The notes under the pieces: model-generated | Database searches by the model: none | What the model saw: only the letters and a program-made list of their open reading frames with translations | Told to the model about the DNA's origin: nothing | In this document: piece by piece, positions 43,469 through 51,831 of the stretch | Layout: each line of letters opens with the position of its first letter | Position numbering within the stretch: position 1 is the first letter of the stretch | Made by a program: the position numbers and the translations under genes | DNA from: Mycetocola_A sp015752285 | Lineage (GTDB): Bacteria > Actinomycetota > Actinomycetes > Actinomycetales > Microbacteriaceae | Assembly: GCF_015752285.1 (NCBI RefSeq) | Contig: NZ_JADOUY010000004.1 | Span: forward strand, 186,001 to 250,000 | Direction: 5' to 3' | Length of the DNA stretch: 64,000 bases

Positions 43469-44305
43469 ATGCCCACATGGTTCATCACCGGATGCTCGAC
43501 CGGCCTCGGCCGCGCCCTCGCCGAAGCCGTGCTCGACCGTGGCGACAACGCCGCCATCAGCGCACGCGACGTCGACAGCATCCAGGACCTCGCGGATGCT
43601 CACCCCGCGTCGACCCTCGCCCTCTCGCTCGATGTCACGAATCAGGCGCAGGTCACGGCTGCCGTCAGGGCGGCGGAAGAGCGCTTCGGCTCGATCGACG
43701 TGCTCGTGAACAACGCCGGCTATGGGTATCGTGCGGCCGTCGAAGAAGGAGCTGACGGCGATGTCCAGCAGCTCTTCGCCACCAACTTCTTCGGACCGGT
43801 GTCGCTGATCAAAGCCGTACTACCCCGCATGCGGGCACGACGATCGGGCACGATCGTCAACCTGTCGTCGATCGGGGCACGGATCTCTCCTCCCGGCTCC
43901 GGATACTACGCAGCAGCGAAGGCCGCGCTCGAGGGCATGACCGCCTCGTTGAAGAAAGAGGTCGAACCTCTCGGCATCGCCGTCATGGCCGTCGAACCCG
44001 GTGGATTCCGCACCGATTTCGCCGGGCGATCCCTGACCCAATCTGCCGAGCCGATCACTGACTACGCCGAGACCGCCGGTAAACGTCGCAAAGAGGTCGA
44101 CACCGCTCACGGCACCCAGCCGGGCGACCCGCGCAAAGCAGCATTGGCACTTATCGAGGCCGTGGACTCGCCCGCGCTGCCCGGGATCCTCCTGCTCGGC
44201 GACGACGCCGTCGATGGTTTCCGTGACGCGCTCACCGCACTGCTCGCCGAGACAGAGAAGTGGGAGGAGCTGAGCCGGAGCACCACGATCGGGAGTGGAT
44301 CGTGA
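43469..44305 (+). CDS. Short-chain dehydrogenase/reductase
   Basis: 278 aa, classical SDR. NAD(P) motif TGCSTGLGRALAEA near residue 7, NNAGYGYRA near 87, catalytic Ser region SSIGARISPPGSGYYAAAKAALEG with the YxxxK pair, and PGGFRTDF. The first segment MPTWFITGCSTGLG is typical of the SDR5 group that includes ketoreductases and short-chain alcohol dehydrogenases; the substrate cannot be read. AAGGAG precedes the ATG. Stands alone next to tRNA-Lys. Confidence 0.9.
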   Translation: MPTWFITGCSTGLGRALAEAVLDRGDNAAISARDVDSIQDLADAHPASTLALSLDVTNQAQVTAAVRAAEERFGSIDVLVNNAGYGYRAAVEEGADGDVQQLFATNFFGPVSLIKAVLPRMRARRSGTIVNLSSIGARISPPGSGYYAAAKAALEGMTASLKKEVEPLGIAVMAVEPGGFRTDFAGRSLTQSAEPITDYAETAGKRRKEVDTAHGTQPGDPRKAALALIEAVDSPALPGILLLGDDAVDGFRDALTALLAETEKWEELSRSTTIGSGS

Positions 44306-44336
44306 CGTCGCCTGCGGAAACGGCGACTGCGGAGGG

Positions 44337-44409
44337 TGGGCCCCGCCGGGCTCGAACCGGCGACCCGCGGATTAAAAGTCCGATGCTCTACCAACTGAGC
44401 TAGAGGCCC
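44337..44409 (-). tRNA. tRNA-Lys (anticodon UUU)
   Basis: 73 nt on the minus strand. Acceptor GGGCCTC pairs with GGGGCCC, D arm GCTCAGTTGGTAGAGC, anticodon loop CTTTTAA with anticodon TTT, T arm GCCGGTTCGAGCCCGGC. CCA is not encoded. The outermost anticodon-stem pair is a T-C mismatch. Confidence 0.95.
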
Positions 44410-44510
44410 CAACACAGTTAATCTACCGGTTCCCGCTGGGAGCTGTGACCACCCCGATCCAGCCGCCGCGGAGTAGCGTTGAGCCGAGTCAGATGGGAGA
44501 GGGGACAGTG

Positions 44511-45140
44511 ATGGCTGAAGACTTCCACAAGCCGACCAAGCTGCCGGGCAAGATCATCGAATCGTTCGTGGGCGGTATCGACCCGGCAGAGTCGAGCCGG
44601 ATCGCCCATGAGACGGCGATGGCCCTGCTCGCCCGGGTTCGGCAGGACCCCGACCCCGACGTCGTCGATCGGCTCATCGCCTACACGGACGAACACGGGA
44701 TCGACACCATCGCCGAACTGTGGTCGCGGGCGACGCCCCGCAGCCTGCCAGGTGCGCTCTGGCGGATCTACCTGCTTCGCCTGATGATCCGCGAAGACCC
44801 CCACGAGTCGAGTTTCCTGTTCCAGCGGGGCAGCGAGATCATCGGCACCATCGACCCTGTCGTGGCCGGTGCCTCGATGCCGACAGGTCCCGACGAGATC
44901 ATCGTGCTGGCCGATCAGATTCTCCGCGGACTGTTCGAAGGCGACTTCGCCGTCGCTCTGGAGCGAGCGGCGGCATTCTGCCGCGTGTCTGCGGCGGGCA
45001 GCGCGAGCGTCGCAGACGATTCGGATGCCACTGCACCGGCGCGGTCGGCCGAACTCACCACCCGCGCACTTCGGCTCTCCACCCTCGCCGCTGAGCTCGG
45101 CAGTTGCGCGAAGCTCTGGCGGCACGAATCGCTCGACTGA
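44511..45140 (+). CDS. Hypothetical cytoplasmic protein, 209 aa
   Basis: From ATG at 44511 (GGGAGAGGGG upstream). Soluble, helical, with MAEDFHKPTKLPGKIIES at the start and a long run of Leu/Ala/Arg helices (DTIAELWSRATPRSLPGALW, LLRLMIREDPHESSFLFQRG). No signal peptide or membrane segment. I cannot name the family with confidence; similar proteins in related genomes are sometimes labelled as RNA polymerase beta subunit, which nothing here supports. It ends 25 nt before the PAP2-lipid kinase gene. Confidence 0.75.
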   Translation: MAEDFHKPTKLPGKIIESFVGGIDPAESSRIAHETAMALLARVRQDPDPDVVDRLIAYTDEHGIDTIAELWSRATPRSLPGALWRIYLLRLMIREDPHESSFLFQRGSEIIGTIDPVVAGASMPTGPDEIIVLADQILRGLFEGDFAVALERAAAFCRVSAAGSASVADDSDATAPARSAELTTRALRLSTLAAELGSCAKLWRHESLD

Positions 45141-45165
45141 CATCCTGCCGCATTACTGTTGGGTC

Positions 45166-46743
45166 ATGAGCCCGAGCCGCCTGGCACACCCGATCCTTCT
45201 GCTCAGGCGCGTCGCCGCACTGCCCGCCTGGGTCCGTCGCGTCGACGCGCGAGCCGGCAGACGGATCAACGCACGCGGGGTGCATCCTGGCGTCGACAGG
45301 AGCATGGTCCGACTCTCGCGCTCCGCTGACCGCGGCGTGCTCTGGTTCGGTGCCGCTGCGGTGCTTCTGCTGCTGACGAAGTACCGACCGGCTGTGCGCG
45401 GGGTGGCATCCCTCACCGTGGCGAGTGCAGTGACCAATCTGGTCGGCAAGGAGCTCTTCGGTGGCAGCCGGCCGCTCCTGAAAGACATTCCGGTCGGTCG
45501 CCGGCTCGTCAGCCGGCCCGAGTCCGGATCCTTCCCGTCGGGGCACTCGGCCAGCGCGGCGGCGTTCGCCGCCGGTGTCGCCCTCGAATCGCCGGCGATC
45601 GGTGCGGTGGTCGCCCCGGTCGCCGGTGCCGTCGCCTACTCACGACTGCACACCGGCGCACACTGGCTGTCAGACGTGCTCGGCGGTGTCGCGATCGGTG
45701 CCGGAGTGGCTGTTCTCGGCAAGCTGCTGTTCCCCGTTCCGCGTCGCCCTCCGAAGCGGGAAGGCGGTACACCTGTCGACTCGGCGGCGTCTCCGACCGG
45801 CGACGGGGTGTTCCTCGTGCGCAACCCGTCGTCAGGGGCTGCCGTCCTCGGGCGAGCCGATCCCGTTCCCACCCTGGAACGGCGTCTGCCAGACGCCCGC
45901 ATCCATGTGCTCACCGACGACGAGGATGTCACCGCCGTCGTTCGAGCGGCGATCGATTCCGGGCAGCGCCCCCGCATCCTTGGGGTCTGCGGCGGCGACG
46001 GGATGGTCGCCACCCTGGCGCAGCTCGCCCGGACAGCAGGGTTGCCGCTCCTTGTTGTGCCCGGTGGGACGTTCAACCACTTCGCCCGCACCGCCGGAAT
46101 CGACACGGTAGACGATGCGCTCGATGCGCTGGCCGCCGGCGACGGGCTTCGCGTGGACGTCGCCGAGCTGAAACTCGGAACGGTTGCTCCTGAGACGGTG
46201 ATCAACGCGGCATCCGTCGGTCTTTATCCGGACTTCGTCGCCGCTCGAGAAGAGCTCCAGCCCGTGCTGGGCAAATGGATCGCCGGGGTCGTCGCGGCAG
46301 TGCGGGTGATCGGTCGGTCAGACCCGGTCGAACTCGTCGTCGACGACCGGCGGATCATGGCCTGGTCTCTCTTCGTCGGCATCAACCGCAACCACCCGCA
46401 CGTCCCCGCCCCGATGCAGCGCCGCCGCCTGGACGACGGTGTGCTCGACGTTCGCATCCTGCACGCGCGCAGCCGGATCCAGGCCATCAGCGCGCTGTCG
46501 TTCGGCCGGCGCAGCAGCGCCGTGCTCGCCCGACTGGGCCTGTTGCCCGTCTCCTCTGTCGAATCGTTCACCACGCGGAACCTGCAAACGGCCGTCCGCC
46601 CCCGGGAAGGGCAGCCGACTGGCTTTGCACACGACGGCGAGGTGCGACTCGAGATCGACGGCGCAGAGACGCCGCAGGGCGGCTACCTCTCGCGGGTCAG
46701 GATTCTCGATGGCGGGCTCACCATCTACGCGCCGCGCCGCTGA
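45166..46743 (+). CDS. PAP2 phosphatase fused to diacylglycerol/sphingosine-type kinase
   Basis: 525 aa. N-terminal PAP2 membrane phosphatase (residues about 40-200): KELFGGSRPLL, SGSFPSGHSASAAAF and SRLHTGAHWLSDVLGG. C-terminal DAGK catalytic domain (about 215-525): RILGVCGGDGMVATLAQLA with the GGDG nucleotide site and VVPGGTFNHFARTAGID. The fusion pairs lipid-phosphate removal with lipid phosphorylation, consistent with lipid or undecaprenyl-phosphate turnover at the membrane. TACTGT ends 6 nt before the ATG at 45166 and there is no ribosome site, so it is probably leaderless. Confidence 0.9.
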   Translation: MSPSRLAHPILLLRRVAALPAWVRRVDARAGRRINARGVHPGVDRSMVRLSRSADRGVLWFGAAAVLLLLTKYRPAVRGVASLTVASAVTNLVGKELFGGSRPLLKDIPVGRRLVSRPESGSFPSGHSASAAAFAAGVALESPAIGAVVAPVAGAVAYSRLHTGAHWLSDVLGGVAIGAGVAVLGKLLFPVPRRPPKREGGTPVDSAASPTGDGVFLVRNPSSGAAVLGRADPVPTLERRLPDARIHVLTDDEDVTAVVRAAIDSGQRPRILGVCGGDGMVATLAQLARTAGLPLLVVPGGTFNHFARTAGIDTVDDALDALAAGDGLRVDVAELKLGTVAPETVINAASVGLYPDFVAAREELQPVLGKWIAGVVAAVRVIGRSDPVELVVDDRRIMAWSLFVGINRNHPHVPAPMQRRRLDDGVLDVRILHARSRIQAISALSFGRRSSAVLARLGLLPVSSVESFTTRNLQTAVRPREGQPTGFAHDGEVRLEIDGAETPQGGYLSRVRILDGGLTIYAPRR

Positions 46744-47225
46744 ACGGGCTCTGATTCTGTACAACGCCGGACGCCGCCAGCGCCCGGGCTGTTCGCGATT
46801 GGAGAACAGGGAACATCCGGAGCAGCAAGTTGTTACACTGATTCAGGCCGGGCCGCATAACCCCGGGCTCCAATTTTTGCCGCCGCGAGCGGCCTTCCGC
46901 CGAGAGGCGTTTTGCGGCCCGGCTCCTTTTCTTTTCAGCACTTCTCCCACCGCGAAGAGTCTGACAGTTGGCTGAAATCAGATACCCGGAGCAAACCGCT
47001 TGGGCGATCGCACCGAATCGTTGGTATGACCACACAGATTCGGCTGAACACCAGGTTCGCCCTCCCGGTGAATCTCGTGCCAGGCCTCCCCGCCGCTTAC
47101 CCGACCGGCGATTGGCGAAAACACCGCCAGGATTTTGGGTAGGGGCTCGATCCCGGCAGCCGGGCGAACGATATCAAACCCGTCACTCGCCTGCATGCCG
47201 TCAACGCAATCGCGACAGACCTGAC
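46744..47225 (+). promoter_or_regulatory. 482-bp intergenic region before sigK
   Basis: No credible gene. It holds a -10-like TACACT at 46834-46839, then a branched, U-tailed fold at 46846-46935, then about 290 bp up to the sigK start in which I see no repeats and no confident promoter or ribosome site. Longer open frames crossing into sigK are not family-like. Confidence 0.5.
46846..46935 (+). ncRNA. Candidate structured RNA or complex terminator
   Basis: Closing stem of 11 perfect bp (46847-46857 with 46913-46923) encloses two smaller hairpins: GCCGC/GCGGC (46879-46893) and CGCC-GAGA-GGCG (46898-46909), a GNRA tetraloop. It is followed by TCCTTTTCTTTT. A TACACT hexamer 7 nt upstream would start transcription at the base of the stem. 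It is either a small RNA or a terminator for the lipid kinase gene. Confidence 0.45.
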
Positions 47226-47825
47226 ATGCTAGTCCTTGTGGAAAATGCTCCTGGTACCGAAAGCGAGATCGGCACGCCGTCGTCGACGCTTGAGGACTAC
47301 CTCGGTCGCGTTGCTGCAGGGGACCAGCAGGCTTTCGCTTCGCTCTACGACCTGATGGCTTCGCGAGTTCTCGGCCTGATCCGCAAGGTCCTCATCGATC
47401 ACGCGCAGTCCGAAGAGGTCGCCCAGGAAGTCTTCCTCGAGATCTGGCAGAACGCCACGCGGTTCGAGGTCGGCAGGGGAGCGGCAGCATCCTGGATCAT
47501 GACCATCGCTCACCGCAGGGCGATCGATCGGGTCCGAGCTTCACAGGCCGGTCGAGACCGTGACGTGAAGATCGGCATCCGGGACTTTCCCACCGCATTC
47601 GACGAGGTCGCCGAATCGGCCGAAATCTCCATCGAACACGAGAGAGTGAGCCGTGCAATGGCAAACCTCACGGAGATCCAGCGACAGGCCGTATCGCTTG
47701 CGTACTACGGCGGATACAGCCAGAGCGAGGTGGCAGACATTCTGTCTGTTCCCCTCGGAACCGTGAAGACCCGTCTCCGCGACGGAATGATCAGACTACG
47801 AGACGAGTTGGGGGTGGCATCATGA
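47226..47825 (+). CDS. sigK: ECF RNA polymerase sigma factor SigK
   Basis: 199 aa group 4 sigma factor. Region 2 is at residues about 25-95 (QSEEVAQEVFLEIWQNATRF, ASWIMTIAHRRAIDRVR) and region 4 at about 140-195 (QAVSLAYYGGYSQSEVADIL, VPLGTVKTRLRDGMIRLRDE). The next gene encodes an RskA anti-sigma factor, the arrangement known for SigK. ATG at 47226 chosen as first start near the domain; there is no strong ribosome site, and a GTG at 47238 is an alternative. Translation is coupled to rskA (ATGA). Confidence 0.92.
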   Translation: MLVLVENAPGTESEIGTPSSTLEDYLGRVAAGDQQAFASLYDLMASRVLGLIRKVLIDHAQSEEVAQEVFLEIWQNATRFEVGRGAAASWIMTIAHRRAIDRVRASQAGRDRDVKIGIRDFPTAFDEVAESAEISIEHERVSRAMANLTEIQRQAVSLAYYGGYSQSEVADILSVPLGTVKTRLRDGMIRLRDELGVAS

Positions 47826-48715
47826 CCGAGCAGCAGAATCCTTCTGAGCTTGCGGGCGCATACGTCCTCAACGCCCTCAGCGACCAGGAACGGGTCGAGT
47901 ACGAGCGTCACCTCGCGTCATCGGCCGACGCTCGTCGTGAGGCTGACAGCCTCGAAAACACCGCAGCACTGCTGGGGTTCGACGCCGAACCTGTCGAGCC
48001 GCCCGCCTCGCTGCGTGCCGACCTCCTCGCTGCCATCGCAACAACTCCTCAGCTTCCCCGCCAGACCGCGACGGATGTCTCCGACGCGGTCGCGACGCCT
48101 GCTCCGGTGGCGTCATCGGCCGCTACTCCCCAGCAGCAACAGCCTGCACGCCCGACGATCGTCCCGGCCGCTCCCGGCACGAAAGCGGCGACCACCAGGG
48201 CGTCCTCGACCAAGGCTCAGCGAAAAGCCGAGCGACGCTGGTATACACAGCCGCTGGCCTTCGCCGTTGCCGCCGTCGCTCTCGTCGCTGTGCTGCTCGG
48301 CGTCAACACCGTCACCAGTGCCCTCAACAACGGGAACGGCCTCACCCAGGCTCTCCAACTGGCCCAGATCAACGCCCAGCCCGATGCGCAGCGCGAGACG
48401 ATCAAGCTGACCAACATCAACGACGACCAGCGCGTCGTCGCCACCCTCGTGTGGTCGGGTGACCTCGGCCAGTCCGTGATCATCGTCGACGGGCTTGCCT
48501 CGCTCCCCGATGAGAAGACCTATGAACTCTGGTACATCAATGACGAGGGGCCGGTCTCAGCCGGAACGTTCAACACGAGCGGCAACGGAGACAGCTGGCG
48601 CATCCTCGACGGAGAGATGGGAGCGGGGGACGCTGTCGGCGTCACGGTCGAACCCGCTGGCGGCTCCGAGCAGCCGACCACCGATCCGCTGATCGTCATC
48701 CACACCGCTGCTTAG
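47822..48715 (+). CDS. rskA: Membrane anti-sigma-K factor
   Basis: 297 aa. N-terminal cytoplasmic anti-sigma domain (LAGAYVLNALSDQERVEYER), Ala/Pro/Thr-rich linker, one membrane helix near residues 143-165 (LAFAVAAVALVAVLLGVNTV) and an extracellular RskA domain (KTYELWYINDEGPVSAGTFN, GDAVGVTVEPAGGS). Holds SigK inactive at the membrane until regulated proteolysis; in mycobacteria the trigger is redox-related. Overlaps sigK by 4 nt. Confidence 0.93.
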   Translation: MTEQQNPSELAGAYVLNALSDQERVEYERHLASSADARREADSLENTAALLGFDAEPVEPPASLRADLLAAIATTPQLPRQTATDVSDAVATPAPVASSAATPQQQQPARPTIVPAAPGTKAATTRASSTKAQRKAERRWYTQPLAFAVAAVALVAVLLGVNTVTSALNNGNGLTQALQLAQINAQPDAQRETIKLTNINDDQRVVATLVWSGDLGQSVIIVDGLASLPDEKTYELWYINDEGPVSAGTFNTSGNGDSWRILDGEMGAGDAVGVTVEPAGGSEQPTTDPLIVIHTAA

Positions 48716-48756
48716 GCAGCATCCGCTGCACGCTCGCATGGCAGCTGCCAATACGA

Positions 48757-48815
48757 ACGATCGGTCCCGACGGGCTGCCCGCCGACTCGGCGAGTAACCA
48801 TGCGGGACCGATCGT
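48757..48815. terminator. Bidirectional hairpin between rskA and pstB
   Basis: Perfect 13-bp arms at 48757-48769 and 48803-48815 enclosing 33 nt. No T-run. It lies between two convergent operons and probably stops or protects both transcripts. Confidence 0.55.
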
Positions 48816-48850
48816 CATCCCCCCGGTGTCGAACCCAGGGTCGCGGATGT

Positions 48851-49630
48851 CTACCCGAAACGACCCGAAACGTAGTCTTCAGTCGCCTGAACGGTCGGCT
48901 GGGTGAAGATGGTGTTGGTGTCGCCGTACTCGATCAGCTTGCCCGGCTTGCCGGTGCCGGCAATGTTGAAGAAGGCGGTCCGGTCGGAGACACGCGATGC
49001 CTGCTGCATGTTGTGAGTGACGATGACGATCGTGTACTCGTTCTTGAGTTCTTCGATCAGGTCCTCGATGGCGAGGGTCGAAATCGGGTCGAGGGCTGAG
49101 CACGGCTCATCCATGAGCAGGATATCGGGGGAGACAGCGATCGCGCGCGCGATGCACAGACGCTGCTGCTGACCACCGGAGAGGCTCGAGCCCGGCTTGT
49201 CCAAGCGGTCCTTGACCTCTTTCCAGAGGTTGGCACCCTGCAGGGACGACTCGACGAGCTCGTCTGCGGCAGGCTTCGAGATGCGGCGGTTGTTGAGCGA
49301 CACGCCGGCGAGCACGTTCTCACGGATCGACATGGTCGGGAACGGGTTCGGGCGCTGGAACACCATACCGATGTTGCGGCGGACGAGCACAGGATCGACC
49401 CCTGCCGCGTACAGGTTGTCGCCGTCGATGAGGACCTGTCCCTCGACGCGGGCACCTGGGATGACCTCGTGCATCCGGTTGAGGGTGCGGAGGAACGTGG
49501 ACTTGCCGCAGCCGGACGGGCCGATGAATGCGGTCACGCTGCGGGGTTCGATGGAGAGCGAGACGTCTTCGACGGCGAGGAACTTGCTGTAGTAGACGTT
49601 GAGGTCTTTGACTTCGATGCGCTTGGACAT
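48851..49630 (-). CDS. pstB: Phosphate ABC transporter ATPase
   Basis: 259 aa. Walker A GPSGCGKSTFLRTLNRMHE near residue 37, signature SLSGGQQQRLCIARAIA, Walker B ILLMDEPCSALDP, H-loop VTHNMQQASRVSD. The N-terminus MSKRIEVKDLNVYYSKFLAV and GMVFQRPNPFPTMSI are diagnostic for PstB. ATG at 49630 has AAAGGA upstream; a longer reading lies inside pstA spacing and is not family-like. Last gene of pstSCAB. Confidence 0.97.
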   Translation of the reverse strand: MSKRIEVKDLNVYYSKFLAVEDVSLSIEPRSVTAFIGPSGCGKSTFLRTLNRMHEVIPGARVEGQVLIDGDNLYAAGVDPVLVRRNIGMVFQRPNPFPTMSIRENVLAGVSLNNRRISKPAADELVESSLQGANLWKEVKDRLDKPGSSLSGGQQQRLCIARAIAVSPDILLMDEPCSALDPISTLAIEDLIEELKNEYTIVIVTHNMQQASRVSDRTAFFNIAGTGKPGKLIEYGDTNTIFTQPTVQATEDYVSGRFG

Positions 49631-49644
49631 GGTTTCCTTTGGTG

Positions 49645-50763
49645 CTAACGGCCGAGCTTGGGGGAGAAGATGCGGGCGACGATCCTGGCGATGAGGTTGA
49701 GCGCCATTACGATGAGAATGAGGGTGAGCGCTGCGGCCCATGCGCGGTCGATGTATGCCTGAGCGTCCGTACCCTGGCTGACGTACGAGCTGTAGACGAA
49801 GACCGGAAGGCTCTGCATGCGCCCGTCGAACGGGTTGTAGTTCATGTTCTGCGTGAACCCGGCAGCGACGAGGAGCGGAGCGGTCTCGCCGATGACGCGG
49901 GCGATGGCGAGCATGACGCCGGTGGTGATACCGGCGATCGACGTGGGCAGGACCACCTTGAGAATGGTCAGCCACTTCGGTACACCGAGTGCGAACGCCG
50001 CCTCGCGCAGTTCGTTCGGGACGAGACGCAGCATCTCTTCACTCGATCGCACGACGACGGGGATCATCAGCACGCTCAGTGCGACGGCCCCGGCGATTCC
50101 GAGCCGGATGCCCGGTCCGAAAATGAGGGTGAAGAGCGCATAGGCGAACAGGCCGGCGACGATCGACGGGATGCCGGTCATCACGTCGACAAAAAAGGTG
50201 ATCGCGCGGGCGAGGGCGCCGCGGCCGTATTCGACGAGGTAGATCGAGGTCAGCAGGCCGATGGGAACGGAAATCACCGTTGCGATGCCGGTCATGATCA
50301 GAGTTCCGACGATGGCGTGGAGCACACCGCCGCCTTCACCGACGACGTTGCGCATCGACTCGGAGAACAGCTGCAGGTCGAATCGGGCTGTTCCTCGCGA
50401 GAGGACGGTGATGAAGAGCGAGATCAGGGGAGCGAGGGCGATGATGAACGCGCTCGACACGAGAGTCGTGACGAGGCGGTCCTTCGCCTGGCGTACACCT
50501 TCGACGAGAAGTGCGGTGATGTAGATGAACAGTCCGTTGAGCACACCGGTGAGGACGATCGCCCCTGCGACGTTGTAGGCGTCGCCTGACGCCATCTGGA
50601 ACAGCGCGAAGATCGCGACGCTCACGGCGAGGGAGATGCCGAGGACGATCCAGGGAACGGGTTTGCCGAGGCGCCCGCTGGCGTAGACGTTGCTCATCTG
50701 GCCGTTGGACGGGCGGTTGAGGGGTGCTTTGCCCTGGGGCGGAGCTGCCACTGTCTGTGCCAT
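49645..50763 (-). CDS. pstA: Phosphate ABC transporter permease PstA
   Basis: 372 aa, six core membrane helices plus an N-terminal extension with two more (residues about 35-80). EAA-like loop: SEEMLRLVPNELREAAFALGVPKWLTI. GIPSIVAGLFAYALF and the conserved Arg/Glu residues of PstA are present. Its ATG overlaps the pstC TAA by 1 nt. Confidence 0.95.
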   Translation of the reverse strand: MAQTVAAPPQGKAPLNRPSNGQMSNVYASGRLGKPVPWIVLGISLAVSVAIFALFQMASGDAYNVAGAIVLTGVLNGLFIYITALLVEGVRQAKDRLVTTLVSSAFIIALAPLISLFITVLSRGTARFDLQLFSESMRNVVGEGGGVLHAIVGTLIMTGIATVISVPIGLLTSIYLVEYGRGALARAITFFVDVMTGIPSIVAGLFAYALFTLIFGPGIRLGIAGAVALSVLMIPVVVRSSEEMLRLVPNELREAAFALGVPKWLTILKVVLPTSIAGITTGVMLAIARVIGETAPLLVAAGFTQNMNYNPFDGRMQSLPVFVYSSYVSQGTDAQAYIDRAWAAALTLILIVMALNLIARIVARIFSPKLGR

Positions 50764-51722
50764 TAGTTCGCTCCCGAGAATTCTTTGCGGCGGTTGATGA
50801 CATAGCGCGCGAGGGCGTTGATGACGAGCGTGATCGCGAAGAGCATGAGGCCGGTCGCGATGAGGAGGTTCACGTTGTAGCCGTACGCCTCGGGGAAGCT
50901 CAGTGCGATGTTCGCGGCGATGGTGCTGGGGTTCGATGAGGTCAGCAGGGCGAAGGTGATCGCGCCGGAGGAAGAGAGCACCATGGCGACGGCCATCGTC
51001 TCACCGAGGGCACGCCCGAGGCCGAGCATCGCTGCGGAGATGATGCCCGCGCGACCGAACGGGAGCACGGCGATCCGGATCATTTCCCACCGGGTGGCGC
51101 CGAGGGCGAGGGCGGCCTCCTCGTGCAGCACGGGAGTCTGCAGGAAGATCTCGCGGCAGAGTGCGGTGATGATCGGAAGGATCATCACCGCGAGCACGAC
51201 CGCTGCCGTGAGGATGGTGCGACCGGTACCGGATGCCGGCGGGGCGAACAACGGGAACCAGCCGAGGTTCTCGGTCAGCCAGCTGTAGAACGGCTGAACG
51301 GCAGGGGCGAGGGTGTTGGCGCCCCAGAGGCCGAAGACGACCGAGGGGACGGCCGCAAGGAGGTCGATGATGTAGCCGAGGCCCTGGGCCAGTCGGCGCG
51401 GTGCGTAGTGCGAGATGAAGAGTGCGATTCCGATCGCGACCGGAACAGCCATGACGAGGGCGATCGCCGCTGACCAGATGGTTCCGAACACGAGGGGGAC
51501 GACATACGACCAGAAGTTCTCGCCTGCGAGGATCGAGATGTCTTCGGGGTCGGTCGTGATCGCAGGAACGCTCTGCACCACGAGGAAGGCCGCGACCGCA
51601 GCGAGGGTCGCGAGGATCAGGGAACCTGCGGTGAGCGCCGCGCCGGAGAAGACCCGGTCGGCGAGCCGCTGGACCGGCTTGGGGGGAGCGCTGGGCGCCT
51701 GGGCGACCGCTGGCGACGTCAT
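50763..51722 (-). CDS. pstC: Phosphate ABC transporter permease PstC
   Basis: 319 aa from ATG at 51722, preceded by AGGAGA. Six helices; AAVPSVVFGLWGANTLAP and the EAA loop REIFLQTPVLHEEAALALGA are typical of PstC. A longer reading to 51812 crosses the pstS-pstC hairpin and is rejected. It pairs with PstA to form the membrane channel. Confidence 0.95.
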   Translation of the reverse strand: MTSPAVAQAPSAPPKPVQRLADRVFSGAALTAGSLILATLAAVAAFLVVQSVPAITTDPEDISILAGENFWSYVVPLVFGTIWSAAIALVMAVPVAIGIALFISHYAPRRLAQGLGYIIDLLAAVPSVVFGLWGANTLAPAVQPFYSWLTENLGWFPLFAPPASGTGRTILTAAVVLAVMILPIITALCREIFLQTPVLHEEAALALGATRWEMIRIAVLPFGRAGIISAAMLGLGRALGETMAVAMVLSSSGAITFALLTSSNPSTIAANIALSFPEAYGYNVNLLIATGLMLFAITLVINALARYVINRRKEFSGAN

Positions 51723-51783
51723 CTGCTGGTTGTCTCCTGTAGTGGTGGACGAGTTGCTGCGGATGCAGCTCAACCCGGGAGAA

Positions 51784-51818
51784 CCCCGGTTGCGCCTGTG
51801 GATCAGGCGCAACCGGGG
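51784..51818 (-). terminator. Intra-operon hairpin between pstS and pstC
   Basis: Perfect 15-bp stem (51784-51798 with 51804-51818) with 5-nt loop. On the minus strand it follows pstS by 13 nt. There is little T-run, so it more likely stabilises pstS mRNA or acts as a partial terminator, letting PstS be made in excess over PstCAB. Confidence 0.8.
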
Positions 51819-51831
51819 TCATGAGGCGGTG

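Noticed and set aside
44445..44510. Earlier start for the 209-aa protein
   Set aside because: The ATG at 44511 has a purine-rich ribosome site; the earlier one does not.
47046..47058. GAAC-N5-GTTC near sigK as a possible LexA site
   Set aside because: Spacing is 5 nt, whereas the SOS box at 33685 and the known consensus need 4.
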